IMG/VR virus record: IMGVR_UViG_3300028198_000008
Span: 1-36,790 of that record
Length of the DNA stretch: 36,790 bases
Strand: one strand, 5' to 3'
DNA from: a virus
This document shows positions 21,802 to 30,165 of this stretch, one piece after another. The notes below the pieces were generated by a model, which ran no database searches, was not told where the DNA came from, and saw nothing but the letters and a program-made list of their open reading frames with translations. The translations under genes were made by a program, and so were the position numbers. How positions within the stretch are numbered: the stretch's first letter is position 1; every line of letters begins with the position of its first letter.

Positions 21802-22008
21802 TTACCGGCCGCCGACTACCTTGAGCTGCTGCGGCGCTGTCTCTTCCAGGGTCTCGTGCAACTCTGCAACAGCGCCGCGTAGTGCAATCATCGTGTCGGC
21901 CGGCAGCATGGCCGAGAGTCTGTTGGCATCTGTGCTAACGCTCAGGTGATCGCCGTCCTGCATGACGAATACCCTTAGCTTTCCATCGCGTTCGAATGTG
22001 ATTTGCAT
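21802..22008 (-). CDS. First gene of the leftward array, unknown
   Basis: 68 residues from ATG 22008, with CGGAGGC upstream. MQITFERDGKLRVFVMQDGD is beta-type, and the C-terminal half (MIALRGAVAELHETLEETAP) is a helix. The promoter at 22057-22084 gives it a leader of about 40 bases. The longer frame to 22071 would start within the promoter and is rejected. Confidence 0.7.
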   Translation of the reverse strand: MQITFERDGKLRVFVMQDGDHLSVSTDANRLSAMLPADTMIALRGAVAELHETLEETAPQQLKVVGGR

Positions 22009-22418
22009 ATAGCCTCCGTGATTAAATGGCCGGCCCACTGCCGACCCGGTGCAACCAGTATACACCAACATCGCTGGTATGCAAGGCTTATCTTTAGGCT
22101 ATCTTCAGCCTATCTGTGCGGACATGTCCGCGTGGCTGTCCGCTTGTCCGCGTGCCCTGCTGCCTGCTAAGGTGAGTGCTCACTTATCAGGGCTTGAGCT
22201 AGGCCGGTGCGCTGTTAGGGTAAGCACTTGCTCACTATTCCAAATCCTTTTCCAACCGTTTTCGTTTTCAGATCCGAAAGCACTTCGAGATCCCCCTCCC
22301 CCCCCCCGTGACCCATATCCACATCGCGCAGCCTGAGACAGCACACGGAGCAAGCCACGCTGGAACCAGAGGAATCAAAGGATAGAATCAGGCTGGTATA
22401 TGGTAGAGTCTGAGCATC
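22009..22418. promoter_or_regulatory. Divergent control region between early array and late module
   Basis: 410 bases without a gene I can support. Contents: leftward promoter (22057-22084); hairpin TAGGCT-ATCTTC-AGCCTA (22095-22112); three GTCCGC elements (about 22127-22158); dyad GTGAGTGCTCAC (22172-22183) with a related TTGCTCACTATT at 22229-22240; a long C-run near 22290-22306. No clear rightward -35/-10 pair precedes the terminase gene, so late transcription may need an activator. Confidence 0.65.
22057..22084 (-). promoter_or_regulatory. Leftward promoter with shared operator block
   Basis: Leftward strand: TTGCAT (22079-22084), 16-base spacer, TATACT (22057-22062). The block TTGGTGTATACT (22057-22068) is identical to that at 10617-10628. 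A partial palindrome ACCAAC-ATC-GCTGGT spans 22064-22078, so an operator covering the -10/-35 spacer is likely. Confidence 0.7.
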
Positions 22419-23186
22419 ATGGGGGAGCCAGAAGAGGGTACACGGGTGAAGAGCGGACGGGGAGGCTACCGACCCGGGAGCGGGCGAAAACCGGGCAGTA
22501 CGGTAGCGAATGGGCGTGTGACCCCGTACAAGCCTGCGCGTGAGAAGGCGGAATTGCTGAGTCTCTGGCGTACGGAGGTCAGTAGGCAGTTTGAGACGTT
22601 GGTACAGGCCCAGATTCAATCGGCCCAGGGTGTGACGCATATGGTGGCGCGTGATGCGGCGGGACGATGGACAACGGTGACAGACCCGGATGTGATGGTG
22701 GAGCGGTTGAATGCGGGGGAACAGGCGTATCGGTTGTCGGCTGTGGCTCCGAATGCGACGTTGATTGGACAGATTATGGATCGGATGTTTGGGCAGGCGA
22801 AACAGACGATTGACCTGGATGTCAGTACAGAACCGTCGAGGTTGTCAGACCGGGAGTTGTCTGAATCGCTACAACGGTTGATGCAGAAGTTGTCCCCTGC
22901 GGCGTTACCGGCTGTGGATGTGGTGCCCGTGGAGGCTGAAACCTACGAAATAAACGAATTAAGTCCCCAGATTGACGCGCAAACCGACGAAATAAACGAA
23001 TTAAGTCCCGTGGGCGACGGTTTAGCGGTGGAGTGTGTATCGCCCACGACAAACGATACAAACGATACAAGCGATACAAACGATACAAGCGAGACACACG
23101 GGTTGAGGACGGTGGAGGAGATTCTGGCTGAGGCACGGGAGAGCGCGGCACGACGGGAGCGAGAGGACGAGTGGCCGGATGTCTGA
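22419..23186 (+). CDS. Terminase small subunit
   Basis: 255 residues. The N-terminal GYRPGSGRKPGS is the basic arm common at the start of small terminases, followed by a helical region (LLSLWRTEVSRQFETLVQAQ) that would recognise DNA. The C-terminal third is low complexity: a duplicated EINELSP unit and a TNDTNDTSDTNDTSE run encoded by nucleotide repeats. It overlaps the large subunit by eight bases. ATG 22419 has no clear ribosome site; GTG 22446, preceded by AGAAGAGGG, may be the true start and would give a more typical N-terminus. It selects phage DNA for packaging. Confidence 0.78.
   Translation: MGEPEEGTRVKSGRGGYRPGSGRKPGSTVANGRVTPYKPAREKAELLSLWRTEVSRQFETLVQAQIQSAQGVTHMVARDAAGRWTTVTDPDVMVERLNAGEQAYRLSAVAPNATLIGQIMDRMFGQAKQTIDLDVSTEPSRLSDRELSESLQRLMQKLSPAALPAVDVVPVEAETYEINELSPQIDAQTDEINELSPVGDGLAVECVSPTTNDTNDTSDTNDTSETHGLRTVEEILAEARESAARREREDEWPDV
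22945..23009. repeat. 23-base direct repeat inside the small terminase gene
   Basis: Two exact 23-base copies at 22945-22967 and 22987-23009, 42 bases apart, AT-richer than the gene around them. They encode a duplicated acidic EINELSP unit. In P22 the packaging site lies in the small terminase gene, so these are candidates for part of a pac site. Confidence 0.8.
23049..23093. repeat. Nine-base tandem repeats (ACAARCGAT)
   Basis: Five consecutive units of ACAAACGAT or ACAAGCGAT/G, coding for Thr-Asn/Ser-Asp triplets. The period is three codons, so copy number can change without frameshift. Located just after the 23-base repeats. Confidence 0.9.
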
Positions 23187-24618
23187 GTTGACCCTGGATG
23201 AACGGTTACGACTCGACGCCTTACATGCGGAGGCAGAACGTCGGACCACGTCACGCTTCTCAACGTTTTACCCGGACGGGGATGGTCCCCTCGCGAGGAC
23301 GCGGTACCAGAAACACCTCGACTTCTTTGCGGCGGGGACCACGAAAGAGCGGCTGTTTATGGCTGCGAACCGGGTCGGGAAGTCTGAGGCTGGGTCGTAT
23401 GAACTGACCTGTCACCTCACGGGCCTGTATCCCCATTGGTGGACGGGACGACGGTTTGACCACCCGGTCGAGTGTTGGGCGGTGGGGACAAACTCCCAGA
23501 CGACCCGCGATATTGTACAGGCGAAGCTCCTGGGGAGTGTCCAGGCTCCAGGGAGCGGGATGATTCCGGCCCACCTGATTGAGAAGACGATTACCGCACG
23601 CGGACTGGCCGGTGCGCTGGAAGGGGCACAAGTTCGCCATGTGAGCGGAGGACTAAGTCTCGTGGGATTAAAGACCTACGAACAGGGACGCCAATCCTTT
23701 GAGGGGACCGCGAAACACGTCATCTGGTGCGACGAGGAACCGCCGCAGGATTGCTACACGGAGATGCTCTATCGGACCATCACCACGCAGGGCATCATCA
23801 TGGTGACGTTTACCCCGCTCCAGGGAATGAGCGAGGTCGTCAAAGGCTTTCTGGAACCCGAATCCACTCTGTCAGCGAAGTTCAAGACGTTTATCCAGGC
23901 GGGCTGGCGAGATGTCCCCCACCTGGACGCCTCTGAGCGTGAGGCGTTGATGGCGACGACGCCGCCCTATCAGATTGCCGCCCGGACGGAGGGCGAACCG
24001 AGTCTGGGGTCTGGAGCCATCTACCCGATTGCCGAGCGCGAGATCCTGGTCCCCACGGCGACGATTCCCGAGACCTGGGCACGCTGCTACGCGATGGATG
24101 TGGGCTGGAACCGGACGGCCGTCGTCTGGGCCGCGAAAGACCCCGGTTCCGGGCAGCTGATCCTTTATGATGAGCACTACCGGGGCCAAGGGGAACCCGC
24201 GTCCCATGCCGAGGCGATTAAGGCCCGAGGCGCATGGGTACGCGGGGTGATCGACCCGGCGAGTGCGGGCAGCAACCAAGTCGATGGGCGAGCGTTGATT
24301 GATATCTACGGGCGCATGGGCCTGCGCCTGGAACCCGCCCAGAACACCGTGGAGGCCGGATTAACCCAGACCTGGAACCTGTTGGTGTCGGGTCGTCTGG
24401 TGGTCCAAGAGCATTTGAGTAACTGGCGCAGCGAGTTTCGGAAGTATCATCGCGACGAACAAGGGCGTATTGTAAAGGTGGCTGACCATCTCATGGATGC
24501 CACACGGTATCTGGTGATGAGTGGGCAGAATGCCTTGCGACCACCGCCCAGGCCGTCACAGGCCACGCGGGGGCACGCGGTGGGGACCACGGCATCGACA
24601 GACTGGATGGGTGCATGA
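23179..24618 (+). CDS. Terminase large subunit
   Basis: 479 residues with ATPase and nuclease domains. Walker A: AANRVGKS at 62-69 (Lys68). Walker B: VIWCDEE, Asp185, Glu186. Coupling motif: VTFTPLQG. Nuclease acidic triad: Asp307 in MDVGWN, Asp359 in VIDPAS, and Asp436 or Asp440 in ADHLMDA. It pumps DNA into the procapsid through the portal and cuts it. Full length and intact. Overlaps both neighbours (eight bases upstream, ATGA downstream with the portal gene). Confidence 0.95.
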   Translation: MSELTLDERLRLDALHAEAERRTTSRFSTFYPDGDGPLARTRYQKHLDFFAAGTTKERLFMAANRVGKSEAGSYELTCHLTGLYPHWWTGRRFDHPVECWAVGTNSQTTRDIVQAKLLGSVQAPGSGMIPAHLIEKTITARGLAGALEGAQVRHVSGGLSLVGLKTYEQGRQSFEGTAKHVIWCDEEPPQDCYTEMLYRTITTQGIIMVTFTPLQGMSEVVKGFLEPESTLSAKFKTFIQAGWRDVPHLDASEREALMATTPPYQIAARTEGEPSLGSGAIYPIAEREILVPTATIPETWARCYAMDVGWNRTAVVWAAKDPGSGQLILYDEHYRGQGEPASHAEAIKARGAWVRGVIDPASAGSNQVDGRALIDIYGRMGLRLEPAQNTVEAGLTQTWNLLVSGRLVVQEHLSNWRSEFRKYHRDEQGRIVKVADHLMDATRYLVMSGQNALRPPPRPSQATRGHAVGTTASTDWMGA

Positions 24619-27095
24619 CGAGTGATATGGTGCAGGCGTTGGACCGCTTCAAAGTCGGGTCGGATGCCGACATTGACCAGCGCAAACGTGAGGTCGATGC
24701 GCTCAGATTCCAGGTGCCCGAGTTCTGCTGGCCGACCGAGGTCAAAGACCAGCGCAAGCCGCAGATCATCGGCGGGGTGGCTATTCCACAACGGCCGATG
24801 CTGAGTATTCCCAGTCTCGACCACCCCATCCAGCTCGTGCTCAACGCCGAAAAGGGCGCACATCTAGGCGTGGGCATCCACCCGCTCAGCGATGATGCCG
24901 AAGAAGAGACCGCCGAAGTGCTCCAGGGGCTCTATCGACGGATTGAGGTCCAAAGTCGCGCCAGTTTGGCCCGGTCCTGGGCGTTTGAGCGGGCCGTGAA
25001 AGCCGGTCGGGGCTATTACCGTGTCGTGACCGAGCCTGACCCCGACAGTGACGACGCCTATGACCAGAAAATCGTCATCAAGCGCATTCTCCAGCAGGGG
25101 AGTGTCGTCTTGGACCCGTTTGCCCAGGAAGCCGACTGCTCAGACGGCGAGTGGGCCTTTGTGGTCAACGACATGCCGTGGGAGAGCTACAAACGACGGT
25201 ATCCCAAGTCTGCGATGGCTGCGTACAGCGAGGAAGAACTCTCGGCAGTCGGGATTTCCACGCCGTCCTGGGTCTCGGGCGATGAAGGCGCGTCCAGAGC
25301 GGTCCGGGTCGCTGAATACTACCGCCTGGAGTACACCCACTCGCGGAAAGTGCTGCTTGATGACGGCTCAGAGGCCGATGAGGATGACATTCCCGAGGGA
25401 CGCACCGCCCGAGAAGGCGCTGAGGCCCGCGACCGGATGGAAAGCACGCCGACCCTCTACTGGAGCACGATTAACGCCGTGGAGGAGCTGGAACCGAAAC
25501 AGGAGATGGACGGGCGCTATATCCCAGTCATTCCGGTCATCGGGCGCGAACTGATTCCGTTCGAGCAGGACCGACGCTTTGTGGGGATGATTGAGCCGAA
25601 CAAAGACGCCGTGCGTCTGCTCAATTATGCCTCGTCGTCGGCCGTCGAGATGGCGAGTCTGGAGACCAAAGCGCCCTACATGATGGTCGAAGGCCAGGAA
25701 GAGGGCCACGAGCAGGAATGGCAACTCGCCAACGTGCGGAACTTCCCGTATCTGCGCTATAGCCCGGTCAGCCTCAATGGTGTTGCCGCCCCACCCCCGC
25801 AACGCACGCAGGTGGACGCCTCACGGCTGGGGCCGAGCATGTTGCTGCTCCAGCAGGCGAGGGAATTTATCCATGAAGGCACCGGGGCGTTTGAATCCGC
25901 GCTGGGACAGGAAACCACGAGTGCGAAGTCTGGGAAGGCCATTCTCGCACTGCAAAACCAGCACGACAGCGGCAGCAGCCATTTTATCGACAATTTGGCC
26001 GAAATCAGCCTGACCTACGAGGCCAAGGTCGTCTTGGACCTGATTCCGCACATTTATGACCGTCCTGGCCGGATCGCACGCATTCTCGACCTGGAAGATG
26101 AAGCCAAAACGGTCATGTTGAACGCGCCATTTCGGCGTGACCCGGGTACACAACGCCCTATTCCCGCCGGACCCCCCGCACTGGGTCCAGGGGGACCGAT
26201 GGGCAACGGAGGGCCACCGATGGGTCCGGCCGGACCCCCGATGCGCCCCGGCGCGGCCCTCGTGCCTCCTGGGGCACCGCCGATGGGACCGGGTGGTCCG
26301 CCTATGGCTCCCGGTGGCCCTCCGATGCCACCAGGGATGCACAGAATGCCCGATGGCAGCATGATGCCGGGCGCACAGCATCCGCGCAACGCTGTCGAGC
26401 ACTACGACCTGAAAAAAGGGCGCTACGGCATCACCGTCACGATTGGACGCAGCTACAAGAGCCGACGTGAAGAGGGTGCGGACGAGATGGGACAGTTGTT
26501 CCGGGCAAATCCCAGCCTGTTCCCGATTTTGGGCGATATTTACCTCAAATTCCGTGATTTCCCCGGTCATCTGGAAGCTTCAGAGCGCGTCAAGAAGATG
26601 CTGCCGCCGCCCTTGCAGGATGAGGCAGACGGGCCAGATCCTCAGATGCTCCAGCAGCAGATCCAAGAATCTGGACAAATGGTCGAGCAGCTCACCAAGG
26701 CGCTGGACGAAAAGACCCAACTGATCGAGCAGGAGGGGCAGAAGCTCCAGGCGCAGGCGCAACGGTCGCAGATGGACAATCAAGCCAAGATCGAAATCGA
26801 GCGGATGCGTATCGAGATCGAGCGGATGCGGAACGAGACCGAATTGACCATCACGGCCATGAAAATCAAGGCTGATGAGGCCGAGGCTAAGCTCAAGTCC
26901 GACACGCGGCTTGCAGAATCCGAACTGTCGAGCAATACCAAGATGCTGCACGATGTCACCGAACACGAGCACATTGAGGAAATGGCCGCGAGAGACACGA
27001 TGAACGAGGTCGCTAAAGAGGTCCGAGAGACCGAGGCAAACCAGCCGGCGACGGTGCTGTCGATTGATATGACGCCGATTGATGAGGGTCAGTGA
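24615..27095 (+). CDS. Portal protein, P22-like, with collagen-like insert
   Basis: 826 residues. The N-terminal 450 residues follow the P22-type portal plan (GYYRVVTEPDPDSDDAYDQK; VVLDPFAQEADCSDGEWAFV; MPWESYKRRYP). Twelve copies form the DNA entry vertex. Residues about 516-575 are a Gly/Pro/Met tract with GPPMGP and GGPP units, collagen-like in composition and unusual here. After it, from about 665 to 800, comes a long Gln/Glu-rich helix (EIERMRIEIERMRNETELTI), the counterpart of the P22 portal barrel. It is about 100 residues longer than the 725-residue P22 portal. Confidence 0.92.
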   Translation: MTSDMVQALDRFKVGSDADIDQRKREVDALRFQVPEFCWPTEVKDQRKPQIIGGVAIPQRPMLSIPSLDHPIQLVLNAEKGAHLGVGIHPLSDDAEEETAEVLQGLYRRIEVQSRASLARSWAFERAVKAGRGYYRVVTEPDPDSDDAYDQKIVIKRILQQGSVVLDPFAQEADCSDGEWAFVVNDMPWESYKRRYPKSAMAAYSEEELSAVGISTPSWVSGDEGASRAVRVAEYYRLEYTHSRKVLLDDGSEADEDDIPEGRTAREGAEARDRMESTPTLYWSTINAVEELEPKQEMDGRYIPVIPVIGRELIPFEQDRRFVGMIEPNKDAVRLLNYASSSAVEMASLETKAPYMMVEGQEEGHEQEWQLANVRNFPYLRYSPVSLNGVAAPPPQRTQVDASRLGPSMLLLQQAREFIHEGTGAFESALGQETTSAKSGKAILALQNQHDSGSSHFIDNLAEISLTYEAKVVLDLIPHIYDRPGRIARILDLEDEAKTVMLNAPFRRDPGTQRPIPAGPPALGPGGPMGNGGPPMGPAGPPMRPGAALVPPGAPPMGPGGPPMAPGGPPMPPGMHRMPDGSMMPGAQHPRNAVEHYDLKKGRYGITVTIGRSYKSRREEGADEMGQLFRANPSLFPILGDIYLKFRDFPGHLEASERVKKMLPPPLQDEADGPDPQMLQQQIQESGQMVEQLTKALDEKTQLIEQEGQKLQAQAQRSQMDNQAKIEIERMRIEIERMRNETELTITAMKIKADEAEAKLKSDTRLAESELSSNTKMLHDVTEHEHIEEMAARDTMNEVAKEVRETEANQPATVLSIDMTPIDEGQ

Positions 27096-27124
27096 TCGTC
27101 CCACGATAGGCAAATAGGGGAATC

Positions 27125-27253
27125 ATGGACATCAAGACCACCGCACCACCGAATTGCTGGTTTTGCGGGCGTCGAGTGACGCTAGATCGAGAATACTTGG
27201 CCTATCCGGCGTGTCACGACTGCGTACCTACGCTGCCGATTGACGGGGGGTAA
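27125..27253 (+). CDS. Zinc-ribbon microprotein between portal and scaffold
   Basis: 42 residues: MDIKTTAPPNCWFCGRRVTL followed by DREYLAYPACHDCVPTLPID. CWFCG and CHDC form a compact four-cysteine zinc site. TAGGGGAATC is a possible ribosome site. Placement inside the head operon is unusual for a zinc ribbon; it may be regulatory or a morphogenesis helper. Confidence 0.75.
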   Translation: MDIKTTAPPNCWFCGRRVTLDREYLAYPACHDCVPTLPIDGG

Positions 27254-27259
27254 GAAGAA

Positions 27260-27288
27260 TTGACTCGTCCAATCGAATATGTGATATT
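27260..27288 (+). promoter_or_regulatory. Promoter immediately before the scaffold gene
   Basis: TTGACT (27260-27265), 17-base spacer ending in TGT, then GATATT (27283-27288): -35 and extended -10. Transcription would begin about 27295, only about five bases before ATG 27300, so the mRNA would be nearly leaderless. The surrounding sequence is AT-rich, unlike its flanks. Confidence 0.6.
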
Positions 27289-27299
27289 TTTATTTAATT

Positions 27300-28226
27300 A
27301 TGGATACTGAGGCAGGGCAGGTCACGGACGGCGATATCACCATCGATTCCAACCACGAGACCGTGGAGCAGATCGAAACCGCCTTTCAGGACGATCCCCC
27401 GGTTGCCGACGCGCCCGACGCTGTTGAGGCGGTTGCCCCCGTTGAGGGCGATGTCCCCGAGACGCCCAAAAAGCGCAAACGACGCAGTGACCCGACCGAG
27501 GCCGTCAAGTCAGCCGTCGCGAAACAGCGCGAAGCCGAACGACGGGCGGCCGCTGCGGAATCGAGAGTGCAGGAACTCTCATCTGCATCCCCCGTGGCGC
27601 AACCAGCGGCGCAGCCCGAAGCAGCACCCGCACCACAGCCAGCGAGTTGGTCTCGGTTCAAAGAGATGCCTGGGGTGCCGCGACCGGACCAGTTTACGGC
27701 CTACGAAGACTACAGCATGGCCCTGGCCGAGTTTGTATCGGACGCCAAGCAAGGTGAGCAGCGTGCGGCTTATGAGCAACAGCAGATCGCACAGGAACAG
27801 CAGGTCCAACTCGACCGCTGGTCACAGACATTGAACGATGCGAGAGAGGCGAATCCCGCATTTGACGAGAGTCTCAATCTTGATACGCCGATGTCGCTGC
27901 CGATGCAGCACTTGGCAATGGAGAGCGAACAGGGGATCGGCATTCTCCAGTGGCTCTCTGCCCACCCAGATGACGCTCAGCGCATCTCCACGCTGCACCC
28001 GGCTGAAACCTACCGGGAAATGGGGAAATTGGAAGCCCGACTCGAAGCTGCCTCGTCCACCGAAAAAAGCGGCCCAGCCCGAGTCGTCAGTTCTGCGAAA
28101 GCTCCCATCAAGCCGCTGGGGACTTCGCCTCCCGTGGAAGACCCGTTTGAGATTACCGACGATTTGTCGATGGATGAACATTTCCGTCGCATGAACGCGG
28201 CAGATCGGCAAGCGGGTCGTCTGTAA
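27300..28226 (+). CDS. Scaffolding protein
   Basis: 308 residues, acidic N-terminus (MDTEAGQVTDGDITIDSNHE), basic cluster KKRKRRSDPTEAV, long helical regions (VAKQREAERRAAAAESRVQE; AAYEQQQIAQEQQVQLDRWS) and an Ala/Pro/Gln linker. This highly charged helical composition and position between portal and coat are typical for scaffold. It would direct coat assembly and leave before maturation. The C-terminus ends in a short helix (SMDEHFRRMNAADRQAG), where P22 scaffold has its coat-binding helix-turn-helix. There is no ribosome site at ATG 27300. Confidence 0.85.
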   Translation: MDTEAGQVTDGDITIDSNHETVEQIETAFQDDPPVADAPDAVEAVAPVEGDVPETPKKRKRRSDPTEAVKSAVAKQREAERRAAAAESRVQELSSASPVAQPAAQPEAAPAPQPASWSRFKEMPGVPRPDQFTAYEDYSMALAEFVSDAKQGEQRAAYEQQQIAQEQQVQLDRWSQTLNDAREANPAFDESLNLDTPMSLPMQHLAMESEQGIGILQWLSAHPDDAQRISTLHPAETYREMGKLEARLEAASSTEKSGPARVVSSAKAPIKPLGTSPPVEDPFEITDDLSMDEHFRRMNAADRQAGRL

Positions 28227-28243
28227 CCGGACAAGGATGACCA

Positions 28244-29482
28244 ATGGCTAATACCCTAGCGACACCATCCTGGACGACCAAGGAAGTCGCACGCGGCTTT
28301 ATCAACAAGCTCGTGTTCCTTGCGAATGTCAACAGGACGTATGACTCGCAGTATGAAATTGCCGGCGCGAAAGTCGGGAATACCGTCAATGCCCGACTGC
28401 CGCAGCGGTTTACCGTCACGGACGGTCAGGCGCTCCAGCTCCAGAACCTGTATGACCAGACCGTCCCGATCTCGCTGACGAATCAGAAGAACGTGGCGTT
28501 CGGCTACTCCAGTCAGCAGGCGACGACGGAACTGGACAACATTCGGACGCGGTATGTGGACCCCGGTTCTGAAGCCCTCGCGAATGCGGCTGAAGTGTTG
28601 GCGTTCAATGCCGTCTATCGGGACATCTACTCGTCTGTCGGCACGCCAGGAACCACGCCCAGCGCGACCCTGACGTATCTCCAGGCGGGTGTCAAACTGA
28701 CCGACCTCTCGACCCCGCTCAAGGGCCGTGTGGCCGTGTTGGATCCGTTGGCGATGAGCACGTTGGCGAACACCACCAGCTCGCTCTTTAACCCGACTGC
28801 CGTCATTGCGGAGAACTACGAAGAGGGGATGTTCGGACGGCGTCAACTCGGCGTGGACAAGTGGCTGCAAGATCCGGTGCGACCGACGCACACGACCGGC
28901 ACCTACACGGCCTCGACGCCGCTGGTGAACGGCGCGTCACAGACCGGTAGCACGATCAGCACGGACGGCTGGGCCTCAGGCGCAGCGACACTGAACAAAG
29001 GTGACGTGTTTACGATTGCTGGTGTGAACTCGGTTAACCCGCTGTCGTACTCGTCCACGGGACGGTTGCAGCAGTTTGTGGTCACCGCGACCACCTCTGA
29101 TGCGTCTGGTGCCATGGCGACGTTGCCGATTAGCCCCAGCATCATCACCTCTGGTCAGCTCCAGACGGTGGATGCCAGCCCGGCGAACAATGCGGTCATT
29201 ACCGTATTGGGCACCACGGCGGCAGCGGGTGGCACGTTGGCGACAACGACCAGTCCGCAGTCCTTTGTCTATCACCCCGACGCCTTCGCGTTCGTGATGG
29301 CCGACCTGATGAAGCCCGGTGCGGGCGCAGAGTCCACCACGGTGCGGTCGAAGTCTCTCGGATTCTCCATTCGCATGGTTGAGCAGTATCAAATCGGCAC
29401 GGACCAGAATCCCAGCCGACTCGATATCCTGATTGGCGCTGCGACTATCCAGGCGCGTCTCGCGTCCAGAGTGTGGGGTTAA
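28244..29482 (+). CDS. Major capsid (coat) protein, P22 type
   Basis: 412 residues, close to P22 coat (430). Begins MANTLATPSWTTKEVARGFI, with YEIAGAKVGNTVNARLPQRF near residue 38 and VPISLTNQKNVAFGYSSQQA near 72, matching the P22 coat family layout of an HK97 fold. Residues about 225-340 are a beta-rich Ser/Thr region that would match the inserted I-domain and its loops. It follows the scaffold by 17 bases. High expression is expected. Confidence 0.92.
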   Translation: MANTLATPSWTTKEVARGFINKLVFLANVNRTYDSQYEIAGAKVGNTVNARLPQRFTVTDGQALQLQNLYDQTVPISLTNQKNVAFGYSSQQATTELDNIRTRYVDPGSEALANAAEVLAFNAVYRDIYSSVGTPGTTPSATLTYLQAGVKLTDLSTPLKGRVAVLDPLAMSTLANTTSSLFNPTAVIAENYEEGMFGRRQLGVDKWLQDPVRPTHTTGTYTASTPLVNGASQTGSTISTDGWASGAATLNKGDVFTIAGVNSVNPLSYSSTGRLQQFVVTATTSDASGAMATLPISPSIITSGQLQTVDASPANNAVITVLGTTAAAGGTLATTTSPQSFVYHPDAFAFVMADLMKPGAGAESTTVRSKSLGFSIRMVEQYQIGTDQNPSRLDILIGAATIQARLASRVWG

Positions 29483-29484
29483 TC

Positions 29485-30117
29485 ATGGCACTAGTAACAA
29501 CGACACTCGCCTCAGCGGTCGCCGTCGATGACACGTCTATTGTCGTCGCCTCTGCGACCTCGTTTGATGCCGGACGCCTTGTCCTGGTAGACCAAGAGGT
29601 CATGCAGGTCGCCCAGAACTACTCGTCCGGTACCACCGTCGATGTGCTTCGGGGCGTCAACGGATCGGCCACGGTGGCCCACGTCATCACATCGAATGTG
29701 GTGCATGGGGACGCGACCGATTTCTCGACCGCCGCCTCGCAGGAGATCGTCGGCTATCAGGCGTCACGCGCCACCGTCGTCACTAGTGTGACGGCCACGG
29801 GATCGTTGACGCTTCCAGCCGCTGGCACGGACATGCGGGTCGTCCTCAACGGGACCAGCGTGATTGCGCTGACCGTCCCGGTCCCGACCAAGGACATGGA
29901 TGGCACCGTGCTGATGATCATCGGCAATGGGGTCGCAGCCCACACGATCACGTTCACGGGAGGACTGTCCGGCGCGGGCACCTCGTATGACGTGATCACG
30001 ACCAACTCGGCGGCTCCGATTGCTCTGCAAGCAGTCGCAGCCAACGGCCTGTGGAACTCGTTTGTGGCGACTCCGATGTCGGGGACGGTCACGAACATCA
30101 CAGGCGGCGTAGCGTAA
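29485..30117 (+). CDS. Head accessory/decoration-like protein
   Basis: 210 residues from ATG 29485, two bases after the coat stop. Sequence is beta-rich and Thr/Val/Ala-rich (MALVTTTLASAVAVDDTSIV; VLVDQEVMQVAQNYSSGTTV; DVLRGVNGSATVAHV). The second half (SLTLPAAGTDMRVVLNGTSV) reads like a separate beta-sandwich. No catalytic residues. Being directly after coat, a capsid-surface or stabilising protein is most probable, but the function is inferred from position. A likely terminator follows. Confidence 0.7.
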   Translation: MALVTTTLASAVAVDDTSIVVASATSFDAGRLVLVDQEVMQVAQNYSSGTTVDVLRGVNGSATVAHVITSNVVHGDATDFSTAASQEIVGYQASRATVVTSVTATGSLTLPAAGTDMRVVLNGTSVIALTVPVPTKDMDGTVLMIIGNGVAAHTITFTGGLSGAGTSYDVITTNSAAPIALQAVAANGLWNSFVATPMSGTVTNITGGVA

Positions 30118-30125
30118 TAACACGT

Positions 30126-30165
30126 AGGGGGGGGTCGTCTTGCACGCGGCCCCCTCCGCTTTTCC
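30126..30165 (+). terminator. Possible intrinsic terminator after the head genes
   Basis: A G-run starting at 30127 can pair with CCCCCT at 30150-30155, and CTTTT follows. The loop is long and stem register ambiguous, so read-through is likely. Position after coat and decoration genes suits dosage control. Confidence 0.45.

Noticed and set aside
22049-22336. Rightward 95-codon ORF in the control region
   Set aside because: Starts with GTG inside the leftward promoter, has no ribosome site, and its composition (SACPRALLPAK, PPPPPRD) looks noncoding.
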